From NCBI GenBank assembly GCA_003989085.1, contig RXIV01000002.1, positions 186,001 through 250,000 of the forward strand: DNA of 64,000 bases, in the 5' to 3' direction. The position numbers and the translations under genes were made by a program. The notes beneath the pieces were generated by a model that worked only from the letters and a program-made list of their open reading frames with translations, ran no database searches and was not told where the DNA came from. Source of the stretch: Candidatus Competibacteraceae bacterium. Its GTDB lineage: Bacteria > Pseudomonadota > Gammaproteobacteria > Competibacterales > Competibacteraceae. Of this stretch, positions 37,378 through 45,881 are shown in pieces. How positions within the stretch are numbered: position 1 is the stretch's first letter; every line of letters starts with the position of its first letter.

Positions 37378-37410
37378 AGAGACTTCTTTAGACTGCTTTG
37401 GATGCTGAAG

Positions 37411-37778
37411 TGGTGGAGGCGGGGGGAATCGAACCCCCGTCCGCAAATCCTCTGCCCTTGGCCCTACATGCTTAGCCTGGTCTTTGTTTTAGCCTTTCGT
37501 TGCCCGACCGGCAGGGCGACAAACGGCGGTTCCGGTGAGTTTTAGCCCCTCTCCCCCGGACAGGTTCGGTAGCGATCTTGTGTTAGTCGACCCCTGAACG
37601 CCCCGAAAGGCTCCGGACCTCACAAGCAAGTTCCGGTCAGAGGCTAGCAGCCCTCAGGCCGCCAGTGCGTAGCTGTCGTCGTTGGCGACTATAAGTTGCA
37701 GCATGATTAACGAGGTGAGCTACATCCTCGGCATGCGCCTCAGGTTTTGTAATCCACGTCGAAATCCGGATCGCCCCC
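37411..37778 (-). ncRNA. ssrA: transfer-messenger RNA (tmRNA, 10Sa RNA)
   Basis: The 368-base RNA has the tRNA-like ends: 5' GGGGGCG pairs with CGCCTCC next to the encoded ACCA, and the T-arm is GGTTCGATTCC. The start GATCCGGATTTCGACGTGGA is diagnostic. The reading frame at 37686-37654 encodes the tag ANDDSYALAA followed by TGA, one of the few tags close to the enterobacterial ANDENYALAA. It rescues stalled ribosomes and tags the product for ClpXP. smpB lies immediately upstream on the same strand and sspB is also in this window. Confidence 0.98.
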
Positions 37779-37824
37779 AAGGTGAAACAATAAGATAACC
37801 CGGCTAGTGGAAAGTTCCAACGAT

Positions 37825-38307
37825 TCATTCCGCGCCGCGCCGGTCCCGCATCAACCGTTGTTTATCCCGCGCCCAATCGCGATCCTTGTCCGTCGCTCGC
37901 TTGTCGTACTCCTTCTTGCCGCGAGCCAGTCCAATGTCCAGCTTGACCCGGTTGCGCTTCCAGTACAGCGCCAGCGGGATCAGCGCATAACCCTTGCGCT
38001 CGGCGGCCCCGATCAACCGGCTGATTTCAGCCTTGTGCAGCAACAGCTTGCGGGTGCGAGTCGGGTCCGCTTCGACATGGGTTGAAGCCGCAGTCAGCGG
38101 CGATATATGGCAACCAAACAGAAACGCCTCGCCGTCGCGCAGCAGCACATAGCTTTCCTTGAGATGGGCGCGGCCCGCCCGCAGGCTCTTGACCTCCCAA
38201 CCCTGTAAAGCCAAGCCTGCCTCATAGTGTTCTTCAATAAAATAATCGTGATACGCCTGCTTGTTACCGGCGATCTGGTTGTTGCTAGGAGTCGGTTTCT
38301 TGCTCAT
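37825..38307 (-). CDS. smpB: SsrA-binding protein SmpB
   Basis: 160 residues, the normal size. Conserved [56 protein letters not shown], and the basic C-terminal tail ([20 protein letters not shown]) that enters the ribosomal mRNA channel. It forms the trans-translation complex with tmRNA, whose gene begins 46 bases downstream on the same strand. Divergent from ratA, the standard gammaproteobacterial arrangement. Confidence 0.98.
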   Translation of the reverse strand: MSKKPTPSNNQIAGNKQAYHDYFIEEHYEAGLALQGWEVKSLRAGRAHLKESYVLLRDGEAFLFGCHISPLTAASTHVEADPTRTRKLLLHKAEISRLIGAAERKGYALIPLALYWKRNRVKLDIGLARGKKEYDKRATDKDRDWARDKQRLMRDRRGAE

Positions 38308-38360
38308 GGCGGAACCTTATTAAACGTACTGGCCTTAGCGGCCAACTACGCGCTGCTTGA

Positions 38361-38468
38361 GGATAAACGCGGATTCAACCAAACTGACGTGGCGCAAGTC
38401 CAATCACCTTCTTTCCGTAGTTTCCGTGGATAAAGGAATTCAACCCAACTTACGCGGCACACCGCCAA
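38361..38468. repeat. imperfect direct repeat enclosing dispersed repeat copy B, smpB-ratA gap
   Basis: A segment of about 40 bases beginning GGATAAA and containing ATTCAACC...AACT...ACG occurs twice with a 68-base period (38361-38404 and 38429-38468). Between them, 38412-38430 is an exact copy of 19 bases of the repeat at 17907-17925. Confidence 0.55.
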
Positions 38469-38504
38469 TAACCCGTCAAAAAAACGCCGCAACGGAGATC
38501 AGAC

Positions 38505-38942
38505 GTGGCGACCGTCAAAAAAAGCGCCCTGATTCTGTATTCAGCAGCGGAAATGTACGCGCTAGTCAGCGACATTGAAGCCTACCCGGAATTTTTGCCC
38601 TGGTGCCGTTCCGCTCAGATTCTCAGCCGCAGCGAAGATGAAGTGCGGGCAGTGATCGAGATGGTCAAGGGCCGGGTCCATAAGTCCTTCAGCACCATCA
38701 ACCGAATGCAGCACCACAAAATGATCGATATCCGCCTGCTGGAAGGCCCGTTCCGGCGTCTGGAAGGCTACTGGCGATTTGATCCGCTGCGCGTCGACGC
38801 CTCGAAAGTTTCGCTGGACATGGAGTTCGAGTTCGCCAGCTCATTGTTGCGGATGGCGGTTGAACCAGTATTCAAGCAAATCGCCAATTCGCTAGTAGAC
38901 GCCTTCTGCAAACGGGCGGTAGACCTGTATGGCCGACGCTAA
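38505..38942 (+). CDS. ratA: RatA/Coq10-family START-domain protein
   Basis: 145 residues from a GTG preceded by GGAG. SRPBCC/START fold with the family start KKSALILYSAAEMYALVSDI, then YPEFLPWCRSAQILSR and FEFASSLLRMAVEPVFKQIA. Homologues are described as ubiquinone-binding (Coq10-like) proteins, while E. coli RatA was reported to block 70S ribosome association. The context with rnfH is conserved. The last 14 bases overlap the start of rnfH, so the two are coupled. No toxin-antitoxin role is evident from sequence. Confidence 0.94.
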   Translation: MATVKKSALILYSAAEMYALVSDIEAYPEFLPWCRSAQILSRSEDEVRAVIEMVKGRVHKSFSTINRMQHHKMIDIRLLEGPFRRLEGYWRFDPLRVDASKVSLDMEFEFASSLLRMAVEPVFKQIANSLVDAFCKRAVDLYGRR

Positions 38943-39264
38943 TTCCACGATCCGGGTCGAAGTAGCCTATGCTCGACCCGACCAGCAAATCATTATCCCT
39001 GTCGAGTTGCCGGCAGGCGCAACGCTGGAACAGGCGATCATCCAGTCGCGCATGTTGGAGCAGTTTCCGGAACTTGACCTCAAAACGGCTAAGGTCGGAG
39101 TGTTCGGCAAGCTCGGCAAGCTGTCAGCGACCTTACGCAATGGCGACCGCGTGGAGATTTACCGGCCGCTGATCGCTGATCCCAAAGCGGTTCGCAAGCA
39201 GCGCGCCGCCGAGGGCAAGCGCATGGGCAAGGGCGGCGGTTTGCTGGAACCGGACAGCGGCTAG
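38929..39264 (+). CDS. rnfH: RnfH-family ubiquitin-like protein (RatB)
   Basis: 111 residues with a beta-grasp fold: IRVEVAYARPDQQIIIPVEL, GATLEQAIIQSRMLEQFPEL, and KVGVFGKLGKLSATLRNGDRV, followed by EIYRPLIADPKAVRKQRA, the family's hallmark ending. The tail after that is basic and Gly-rich. The biochemical role is not established for the family. It overlaps ratA and its stop overlaps the convergent bamE stop by four bases. Confidence 0.94.
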   Translation: MADANSTIRVEVAYARPDQQIIIPVELPAGATLEQAIIQSRMLEQFPELDLKTAKVGVFGKLGKLSATLRNGDRVEIYRPLIADPKAVRKQRAAEGKRMGKGGGLLEPDSG

Positions 39265-39587
39265 TTCAGCGCCTCGTCAACCCGATCCAGGATATCGCCC
39301 CGGAAGAACAGGGTCACACGGCGCTGCTCGCTGATTTTACCGCCCTGTCCATACTGGTAGTAATAATCCCAGCGGCTCTGGTGAAACGGATCTTCGACCA
39401 GCGGTGTACCCATAATCCGCTGCACCTGCTGCCGGGTCATGCCGGGTCGCAGTTGGGCGACCATCGCCTGATCGATGTAGTTGCCTTGGCGAACCGGAAC
39501 CGTGTAGAAACTGGGCAACAGCGATTCACAGCCGGCGGTCAAAGCCAGCAGCAGGACGCCGGCTGTGCGTAGGGACGTGTGCAGCAT
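39261..39587 (-). CDS. bamE: outer membrane assembly lipoprotein BamE (SmpA/OmlA)
   Basis: 108 residues. The signal peptide ends in lipobox LTAGC, giving Cys17 or so as the acylated residue. The SmpA/OmlA domain follows: IDQAMVAQLRPGMTRQQVQR, IMGTPLVEDPFHQSRWDYYY, and RRVTLFFRGDILDRVDE. It is a subunit of the BAM complex that inserts beta-barrels such as LptD. An upstream in-frame extension with several Met codons is rejected because it would bury the signal peptide. Divergent from fur as in most relatives. Confidence 0.95.
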   Translation of the reverse strand: MLHTSLRTAGVLLLALTAGCESLLPSFYTVPVRQGNYIDQAMVAQLRPGMTRQQVQRIMGTPLVEDPFHQSRWDYYYQYGQGGKISEQRRVTLFFRGDILDRVDEALN

Positions 39588-39676
39588 GGAAGGCAGAATC
39601 CGGGTGGCTTCAACGGGCGACATCATACCGTACAAGGGCAGCCGGTGGGCAAGCCACAATCCCAGGAGCATTCCGC

Positions 39677-40144
39677 GTGGGATCAAAAGAACTCAAGCAG
39701 GTTGGCCTGAAGGTCACTCTGCCGCGCATGAAAATCCTCAATATCCTGCAACAGCAGCCAAGCACCCACCTGACCGCCGAAGCGATTTTCCAGGCGCTGG
39801 GCGACTCCGGCGAGGAGATCGGACTGGCGACCGTGTACCGGGTGCTGACCCAGTTCGAAGCGTCCGGGCTGATCAAGCGCTATCACTTTGAAGGCGGCCA
39901 GTCGGTATTTGAAATCAACCAGGGCGCCCATCACGATCACATGCTCTGTCTGGATTGTGGCCGGATTGAGGAATTCTGCGATGAGGAAATTGAACGGCGC
40001 CAACGGATCATCGCTCAGCGACTGGGCTTTGAACTAACCGAACACAGCCTGATTCTTTATGGCCACTGTAACCGCCCGGATTGTTCGAGCCGCGCCGGAG
40101 ATGGTGAGGATTTTGATCCGCAAGTCACGCGGGGAGAAAATTAG
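39677..40144 (+). CDS. fur: ferric uptake regulator Fur
   Basis: 155 residues from a GTG with AGGAG nine bases upstream. The winged-helix DNA-binding domain runs LKQVGLKVTLPRMKILNILQ to GLATVYRVLTQFEASGL. The metal-binding region HHDHMLCLDCG and a second Cys pair in HCNRPDC are present, so the structural zinc site is complete. It represses iron-uptake genes when loaded with Fe(II). Its position divergent to bamE is the conserved gammaproteobacterial order. Confidence 0.97.
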   Translation: MGSKELKQVGLKVTLPRMKILNILQQQPSTHLTAEAIFQALGDSGEEIGLATVYRVLTQFEASGLIKRYHFEGGQSVFEINQGAHHDHMLCLDCGRIEEFCDEEIERRQRIIAQRLGFELTEHSLILYGHCNRPDCSSRAGDGEDFDPQVTRGEN

Positions 40145-40176
40145 GCTATCGTACATTTTGAGCGCCGGAATCACGC

Positions 40177-40872
40177 ATGGACTTCACAGCCAGTCTTTTG
40201 GCCGCTTTCCTGATTGGATTAACTGGCGGCGTCCACTGCTTCGGCATGTGCGGCGGCCTTGTCGGCGCATTGACCCTGGGCCTTCCGTCTGCACCGATCC
40301 GTTCCCTGCGCGCCCGCCTGCCCTATCTGCTGGCCTATAACCTGGGCCGGATCGGTAGTTATGTCGTCGCCGGGATGCTGGCGGGTGGGATCGGAACCTG
40401 GGCAGCGCACTGGCTATCAGTGCGTCATGCCCAACTCGGTCTGCAACTCCTGGCTGGATTGTTCATGATCCTGTTGGGGCTGTATCTGGCCGGCTGGCAA
40501 CGAGGATTGAACCGGCTGGAACAAGCAGGCGGGGTGGTGTGGCGACGGATCGAACCCTTGGGCCGGCGGATCTTCCCCATCCGAACCCCGATCCAGGCGC
40601 TGGGCATCGGTCTGGTGTGGGGCTGGCTGCCATGCGGACTGGTGTACAGCGTGCTGGTATGGGCCATCGGTGCTGGGGGAACGGTCAAGGGCGGCTTGTT
40701 GCTGTTGAGCTTCGGACTGGGAACCTTGCCCGTATTGCTGGCGATGGGAACGGTAGCGGCAACCTTGGCGGGATGGGTGCGTCGTCCGGCAGTGCGCCTG
40801 GCCGCCGGGGCGCTGGTGATTCTGTTTGGACTTTACCAAATCGGGCTGGCGGCGCAGATGCTGTTAAGGTGA
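40177..40872 (+). CDS. DsbD/CcdA-like transmembrane protein (sulfite exporter TauE/SafE-like annotation)
   Basis: 231 residues with six hydrophobic helices. The first helix contains GLTGGVHCFGMCGGLVGAL and the fourth GLVWGWLPCGLVYSVLVWA, the paired Cys/Pro signature of the PF13386 (DsbD_2) family. These proteins are usually found near cbb3-oxidase maturation genes or copper handling. Databases often label them TauE/SafE, which is misleading. Here it follows fur by 32 bases and precedes coaD, so neither role is supported by context. Metal or thiol transport across the membrane is the best guess. Confidence 0.8.
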   Translation: MDFTASLLAAFLIGLTGGVHCFGMCGGLVGALTLGLPSAPIRSLRARLPYLLAYNLGRIGSYVVAGMLAGGIGTWAAHWLSVRHAQLGLQLLAGLFMILLGLYLAGWQRGLNRLEQAGGVVWRRIEPLGRRIFPIRTPIQALGIGLVWGWLPCGLVYSVLVWAIGAGGTVKGGLLLLSFGLGTLPVLLAMGTVAATLAGWVRRPAVRLAAGALVILFGLYQIGLAAQMLLR

Positions 40873-40912
40873 AGGGTAGCGCGGTTGCCTTGCCGCATGG
40901 CTTTACTGATAA

Positions 40913-41434
<522 letters not shown>

Positions 41435-41507
41435 CCGGTGCGGCGGCAGGTTATTAAGGCATCAATCGGCGCAATTCAGTACCGGTTGTGAATTGCAATC
41501 AACATAA

Positions 41508-41780
<273 letters not shown>

Positions 41781-41787
41781 GTTCTGC

Positions 41788-41811
41788 AAAGGGGCGGTCG
41801 CCTGCCCCTTT
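41788..41811. terminator. hairpin between convergent ferredoxin and potD genes
   Basis: AAAGGGGC and GCCCCTTT with an eight-base loop, followed by TACTCTGTCT. A likely terminator for the ferredoxin transcript and possibly for potD in the other direction. Confidence 0.55.
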
Positions 41812-41855
41812 ACTCTGTCTCATTCCCTCTATTTGATCTTTAACCTCTACCATAA

Positions 41856-42905
41856 TCACCGCCCGGCCCTCAACCGTCGCCAATACTGCTCATAAATCGG
41901 CAGGGCTGCGCCGACATCAGTCTGAAATTCGCTATTTTGCAAATTGTCTGCAGTCGGATAAGCAGTTGGATTATTGCGAATCTTGTCGGATAATAGATGG
42001 ATTGCCGCACGGTTGGGTGAGGAATAGCCGATTTCTTCACTGATCTGTCGAGCGATCTCGGGACGCAACACGAAGTCGATAAACCGGTAAGCGTTCTCCA
42101 TATTTTTAGCCCCGGCTGAAATCACCAGACTGTCCATCCATTGCATGACACCTTCTTTTGGATAGACATATTTGATCTTTGGATTCTCTCTACTGGCCAT
42201 ATACGCCTCACCATTCCATAGCATCCCCGCCATCACTTCTTGCGCCAGAAATTTAGTTTTTGGGGATTCGGCGTCAAATACCCGCACATTAGGCATCAGC
42301 TCAGTCAGCTTTTCGTAAGCAGCACGAATTTGATTTTCATCGGTAGTGTTAATCGAGTAACCCAGCACCTTGAGGCTTATTGAAAATACCTCGCGCATAT
42401 CATCCAATAACAGCAGCTTGTTCTTATAATCTGGATTCCAGAGATTGGCCCAACTTTTCAATTGACCGGGTAAAATTTGGTCGGCGTTATAAGCAATGCC
42501 AGTCGTTCCCCACAAATAGGGAATGCTGTAGTCATTATCAGGATCGTAGGGCTGGTTCAGCAAATGCGGATCAAGATTTCCGAAATGGTGCAGGCGGGAT
42601 TTGTCAATTTTTTGCACCAGACCTTCCCGGCGCATCCGGTCCACATAGTAGGTGGACGGCACAAGTATGTCGTAACCTTCACCCTTGGTCGCCTTGACCT
42701 TGGCGTACATCGCCTCGTTGTTTTCATAGGTCAAATACTGCACCTTGATCCCGCTTTCCCGAGTGAACTGTTGGAGTATCTTCCTGGGCAGGTATTCGGC
42801 CCAGTTGTAGATGACCAGGGTTTCGGATTCAGCGGCGTTGGCGATACCGCTGCACAGCAGCAGCCAACCAGCCAATAACATGCGGAGCATGGGCGCGATC
42901 CTCAA
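41856..42905 (-). CDS. potD: spermidine/putrescine-type periplasmic binding protein
   Basis: 349 residues with a signal peptide (cleavage after GIANA). PotD-like signatures are LVIYNWAEYLPRKILQQF, YDILVPSTYYVDRMRREGL and YSIPYLWGTTGIAYNADQI, plus polyamine-pocket residues in MLWNGEAYMASRE and FIDFVLRPEIARQI. The transporter genes potABC are not adjacent: downstream is the convergent ferredoxin and upstream a divergent NUDIX gene, so it is an orphan binding protein. More AT-rich than its surroundings. It could serve a transporter encoded elsewhere or act as a sensor. Confidence 0.9.
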   Translation of the reverse strand: MRIAPMLRMLLAGWLLLCSGIANAAESETLVIYNWAEYLPRKILQQFTRESGIKVQYLTYENNEAMYAKVKATKGEGYDILVPSTYYVDRMRREGLVQKIDKSRLHHFGNLDPHLLNQPYDPDNDYSIPYLWGTTGIAYNADQILPGQLKSWANLWNPDYKNKLLLLDDMREVFSISLKVLGYSINTTDENQIRAAYEKLTELMPNVRVFDAESPKTKFLAQEVMAGMLWNGEAYMASRENPKIKYVYPKEGVMQWMDSLVISAGAKNMENAYRFIDFVLRPEIARQISEEIGYSSPNRAAIHLLSDKIRNNPTAYPTADNLQNSEFQTDVGAALPIYEQYWRRLRAGR

Positions 42906-43017
42906 TCGGGGGGAATTGCGGAAATTCTAGCGGGATTCGCGCCATAATGAACGCAGCGTCCGGTTCATTAGCCCTTTCCCAATCGCAAACCGGTATTGAT
43001 TGTAAGGAACATACTCA

Positions 43018-43584
43018 ATGAAATTTTGTAGCCAGTGCGGCGCCCCGGTCATTCTGCGTGTGCCCCCAGGTGATAACCGGCACCGCCATATTTGCGATGT
43101 CTGCGGCGTCATTCACTATCAGAACCCCAAAATCGTCGCCGGCTGTATCCCGGAATGGGAGGGGCGGATTCTGCTATGCCGACGGGCTATTGAACCACGC
43201 TATGGGTTGTGGACCCTACCTGCGGGGTTCATGGAAAATGGTGAATCGGCGGTTGCAGCAGCGGCCCGCGAAGCACTAGAAGAAGCCAACGCGGTGGTTG
43301 AAAATCTGAGATTGTACGGTATGTACTCGCTGATCCATGTCAGCCAAGTCTATCTGATGTTTCGCGGTCACCTGCGGGACGGTTACGCCAGCCCCGGCGA
43401 AGAGAGTCTGGAGACGCAGTTATACGCCGAAGAGGAGATTCCGTGGGAACAATTGGCCTTTACCGTAGTGCATGAAACCCTGCGCCAGTATTTCGCCGAG
43501 CGCCGGGCTGGTGCTTTTGGCGTACACGTCGGCGACATTATCCGGGAGCCGGATCAGCAGTTCCGTATTCATCGTTATCCTTAG
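43018..43584 (+). CDS. NUDIX hydrolase with N-terminal zinc ribbon
   Basis: 188 residues. A Cys4 ribbon comes first (FCSQCGAPV and HICDVCGVIHYQNPK), then the Nudix box within GFMENGESAVAAAAREALEE, in which the last Gly is replaced by Asn but the metal-binding Glu residues are intact. The layout resembles NADH pyrophosphatase/NudC-like or ADP-ribose-type enzymes of a shorter subgroup that lack the long N-domain of NudC. Substrate uncertain. Divergent from potD. Confidence 0.88.
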   Translation: MKFCSQCGAPVILRVPPGDNRHRHICDVCGVIHYQNPKIVAGCIPEWEGRILLCRRAIEPRYGLWTLPAGFMENGESAVAAAAREALEEANAVVENLRLYGMYSLIHVSQVYLMFRGHLRDGYASPGEESLETQLYAEEEIPWEQLAFTVVHETLRQYFAERRAGAFGVHVGDIIREPDQQFRIHRYP

Positions 43585-43679
43585 CGCTGTCAGTCCACGC
43601 TTTAAAGCCACCGTGTGTTCTATAGTTAATGTAAGCCGGTCGCCATCGCGAACCGGACCTGGTGATGAGGAGAACATTC

Positions 43680-43880
43680 ATGAAACCCTATCTCGTGATT
43701 GTGGAAGACCCCGGTTCCGATAGGCTGCTGAATGTAGCCCTGATTGAGGCTGAAACTGAGCCACAGGCGGCAACCAAAGCCAAACAGCTATTTCCTGGAC
43801 TGCCTGATCAGGATCTGTGCGTATACGATGTACACGAGATGAACCGTGATTGCCCCGATGGTTGGACCTACCTCGACTGA
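43680..43880 (+). CDS. small conserved-type hypothetical protein (66 residues)
   Basis: Starts at the ATG after GAGGAG (six-base spacing); a codon further upstream overlaps that site. Sequence pattern MKPYLVIVEDPGSDRLLNVA followed by a helix with AATKAKQLFPG and an acidic end DCPDGWTYLD suggests a compact alpha/beta protein, with no recognised family. It precedes the coiled-coil gene by 25 bases, so the two are probably co-transcribed. No function proposed. Confidence 0.65.
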   Translation: MKPYLVIVEDPGSDRLLNVALIEAETEPQAATKAKQLFPGLPDQDLCVYDVHEMNRDCPDGWTYLD

Positions 43881-43905
43881 TCTGCTTCCCGGAGACCCGC
43901 ACTGC

Positions 43906-44670
43906 ATGGACACACCGGTTATTGAAGCTGACGATGGGGCGTCGGGCGGCCTGTCGTATGTGTTGCGCGAGGAAGCGCAGCTGGCCCAAGTCTGGACTGC
44001 CCAGAATCGCACTGAGTATGGACAGAGCCTCCGGGAAATTGCCGACCGGTTTCAGGCGACTCGCCAGCATCTGGACAGCGTTCGCGCCCAGATCGACACC
44101 CTCTGGGAACGGTTCACTATTCTGACGCTGGAACGGATTTTATCGGGGCAACTCCGCGAGTTTCTCGATGAAATCGATGGAGATATGCAAAATATCCGCC
44201 CGCAGTTGACCGACATGGACTGCGTGATTGACCGACTGAGGGCGTATATTCAGGAACGGCGGGGCTGGCTGGGAGGAAAGACTGCAATACTGGAACCGCT
44301 GGCGCACCGGACTTCCACACAGAACTATCTCGCGCTCATGATGGGCCGGGTAGAGGGACTGGAAGCCTACCTGTTGGGCCGGAAGGACGGCCCGCCAGAA
44401 ACTAGCGAATCGCATCATCGTCGCCATACCACCCTGCCTAATGATCTGTTGTATCTGCGCGTCCGCCTGCTCACGACCCGCATCGCCATTACCGCCTCAA
44501 ATCGTTGTAAACAACTAAGCGATTTGGATGCTGAACTGGCTGCACTGCTGCCGGATGTTGAGCGCCTGAAAACCGAGTTCGCGCCCCTGATCACCCGGTT
44601 TGAAGCCGTCAGCGAGTTATCCCGCTATTGGAGCGCGTATCTGGATATCACTGTTCCGAAGCATGACTAA
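43906..44670 (+). CDS. unidentified coiled-coil protein
   Basis: 254 residues from MDTPVIEADDG, with GGAG upstream; a longer version would overlap the previous gene. Almost entirely helical, with heptad-like Leu/Ile spacing in YGQSLREIADRFQATRQHLD, LREFLDEIDGDMQNIRPQL and LSDLDAELAALLPDVERLK. No signal peptide, membrane helix or catalytic motif. It could be a structural or scaffolding factor working with the preceding 66-residue protein. Family not recognised. Confidence 0.6.
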   Translation: MDTPVIEADDGASGGLSYVLREEAQLAQVWTAQNRTEYGQSLREIADRFQATRQHLDSVRAQIDTLWERFTILTLERILSGQLREFLDEIDGDMQNIRPQLTDMDCVIDRLRAYIQERRGWLGGKTAILEPLAHRTSTQNYLALMMGRVEGLEAYLLGRKDGPPETSESHHRRHTTLPNDLLYLRVRLLTTRIAITASNRCKQLSDLDAELAALLPDVERLKTEFAPLITRFEAVSELSRYWSAYLDITVPKHD

Positions 44671-45093
44671 TGCTTTATCAGGATGAAGCTGATAGACGAA
44701 ATGCCTCGGCTTGGAACGACGATTTCCCCAGTAATCGCTGATCCCATCAGCCCGGTAAACCGTTGTTTCTGGCGTCATCCGCGATTTCTGCTCCGCTCCG
44801 GCGCGGGGTCGGTGCGCCAAAACAGGGTCATCACCTCATCGCCGACGAACTGCTCGACCATGCGCCATGATCAGCTTGGTCAGCGCCGATCCGCCCCCAA
44901 GCAAGCGCCATAGCCATAAGCCGGCTTCAGCTAAATCAGGCAGGGTGCGAACGAGGACGCGTCTGAAAGCGGACCGACGAGAATTATCGAGCAAAGGAAG
45001 GAGGCGTGTCCGAAGGGGATCAACAAACACGGGCAGCCCCAATGGTCGAGTGCGCGGCACAGCTGTTGACGATCCGCTGGATGCGCCAACGCA
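44671..45093 (-). other. 423-base gap with a possible degraded coding fragment
   Basis: No intact gene. On the minus strand, near 44815-44861, a short out-of-frame segment reads MVEQFVGDEVMTLFW, which resembles the GD-x-V-M-x-x-F strand of class III nucleotidyl cyclases. It is preceded in a different frame by SALTKLIMAHG, which also fits. Nothing else recognisable surrounds it, so this is only a weak hint of a decayed cyclase gene. Confidence 0.3.
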
Positions 45094-45840
45094 TCACCGC
45101 GACATCAGCGCGAACACCCCCCAGCCCAGGTATTCACGGGTGTAAGCGGCGTAGCGCACGGGTTCCGAGGTCAGTGCAGCTCGAACCTCTTTTACGAACT
45201 CGTCGTCGGGATTGGCTTCAAGCCATCGGCGCATGGTGAGCCATTTGGCTGCCTCGTATCGGTCCCAGCCGTCTTGGTCAGCCAGAACCATTTCAACGAT
45301 GTCGTAACCAAGGTGGCCGAAAGATGCGAGCAGCTCTGGAAGCATGAGAAAGTCGGCGATTGAGTGGGCGAGACAACCCTTGGCAACCTCTTCCGTCGGC
45401 GGCAGCTGCCGCCAGTAAGGTTCGCCGATGAGGATGATCCCTCCGGTACGCAGGCTCCGGGCCAGAAGCTCGATAGTGCCGGCCACTCCCCCGCCGATCC
45501 AGGTGGCACCGACACAGGCGGCCACACTGACCTTCTCGTCAGAGACATAGCCGGCAGCATCGTCATGGATAAACTTGACTTGATGGGCGACGCCGAGTTC
45601 TTCAGCACGGCGTTTCGCTTGCTCGGTGAACAACAGGCTCATGTCGATGCCGGTGCCAGTGACGCCGTGATCGCGTGCCCAGGTGCACAGCATCTCCCCC
45701 GAACCGCTGCCGAGGTCGAGCACTCGGACACCCGATTCCAGACGCAGCGCAGCGCCGAGAGTGGCGAGCTTTTCGGGTGTGATCGGGTTGTGGATGCGGT
45801 GAGCACCCTAAGTGATGTTGAATATCCGTGGGATGTCCAC
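45094..45840 (-). pseudogene. class I SAM-dependent methyltransferase with an in-frame amber codon near its start
   Basis: From a GTG at 45840 the frame reads VDIPRIFNIT, then TAG at 45810-45808, then GAHRIHNPITPEKLATLGAA and the SAM-binding motif VLDLGSGSGEML. The rest (about 230 residues) is intact, including HDDAAGYVS and IGGGVAGTIELLARSLRTGG. Family members normally have an acidic residue where the stop lies, so one GAG-to-TAG change explains it. A restart at the GTG of VLDLGSG would remove the N-terminal helix. Without a suppressor the protein is probably absent or crippled. It lies directly beyond an attC-like element. Confidence 0.75.
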
Positions 45841-45881
45841 TGTGGAAAATTTCCTTACCGGTGTGAATAGATTCGGTCGCG

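Larger units (their letters stand above)
36864..37410. other. 547-base integration scar between rhodanese gene and tmRNA
   Basis: No intact gene. In order it holds a hairpin terminator, a 23-base degraded copy of the tmRNA 3' end, AT-rich filler, a broken integrase N-terminus, a palindrome, and the tmRNA terminator. The individual parts are listed separately. Confidence 0.75.

Noticed and set aside
38505..39264. RatA/RatB toxin-antitoxin pair
   Set aside because: RnfH is not an antitoxin in any recognised way and the pair is a conserved housekeeping neighbourhood; kept as START-domain and ubiquitin-like proteins.
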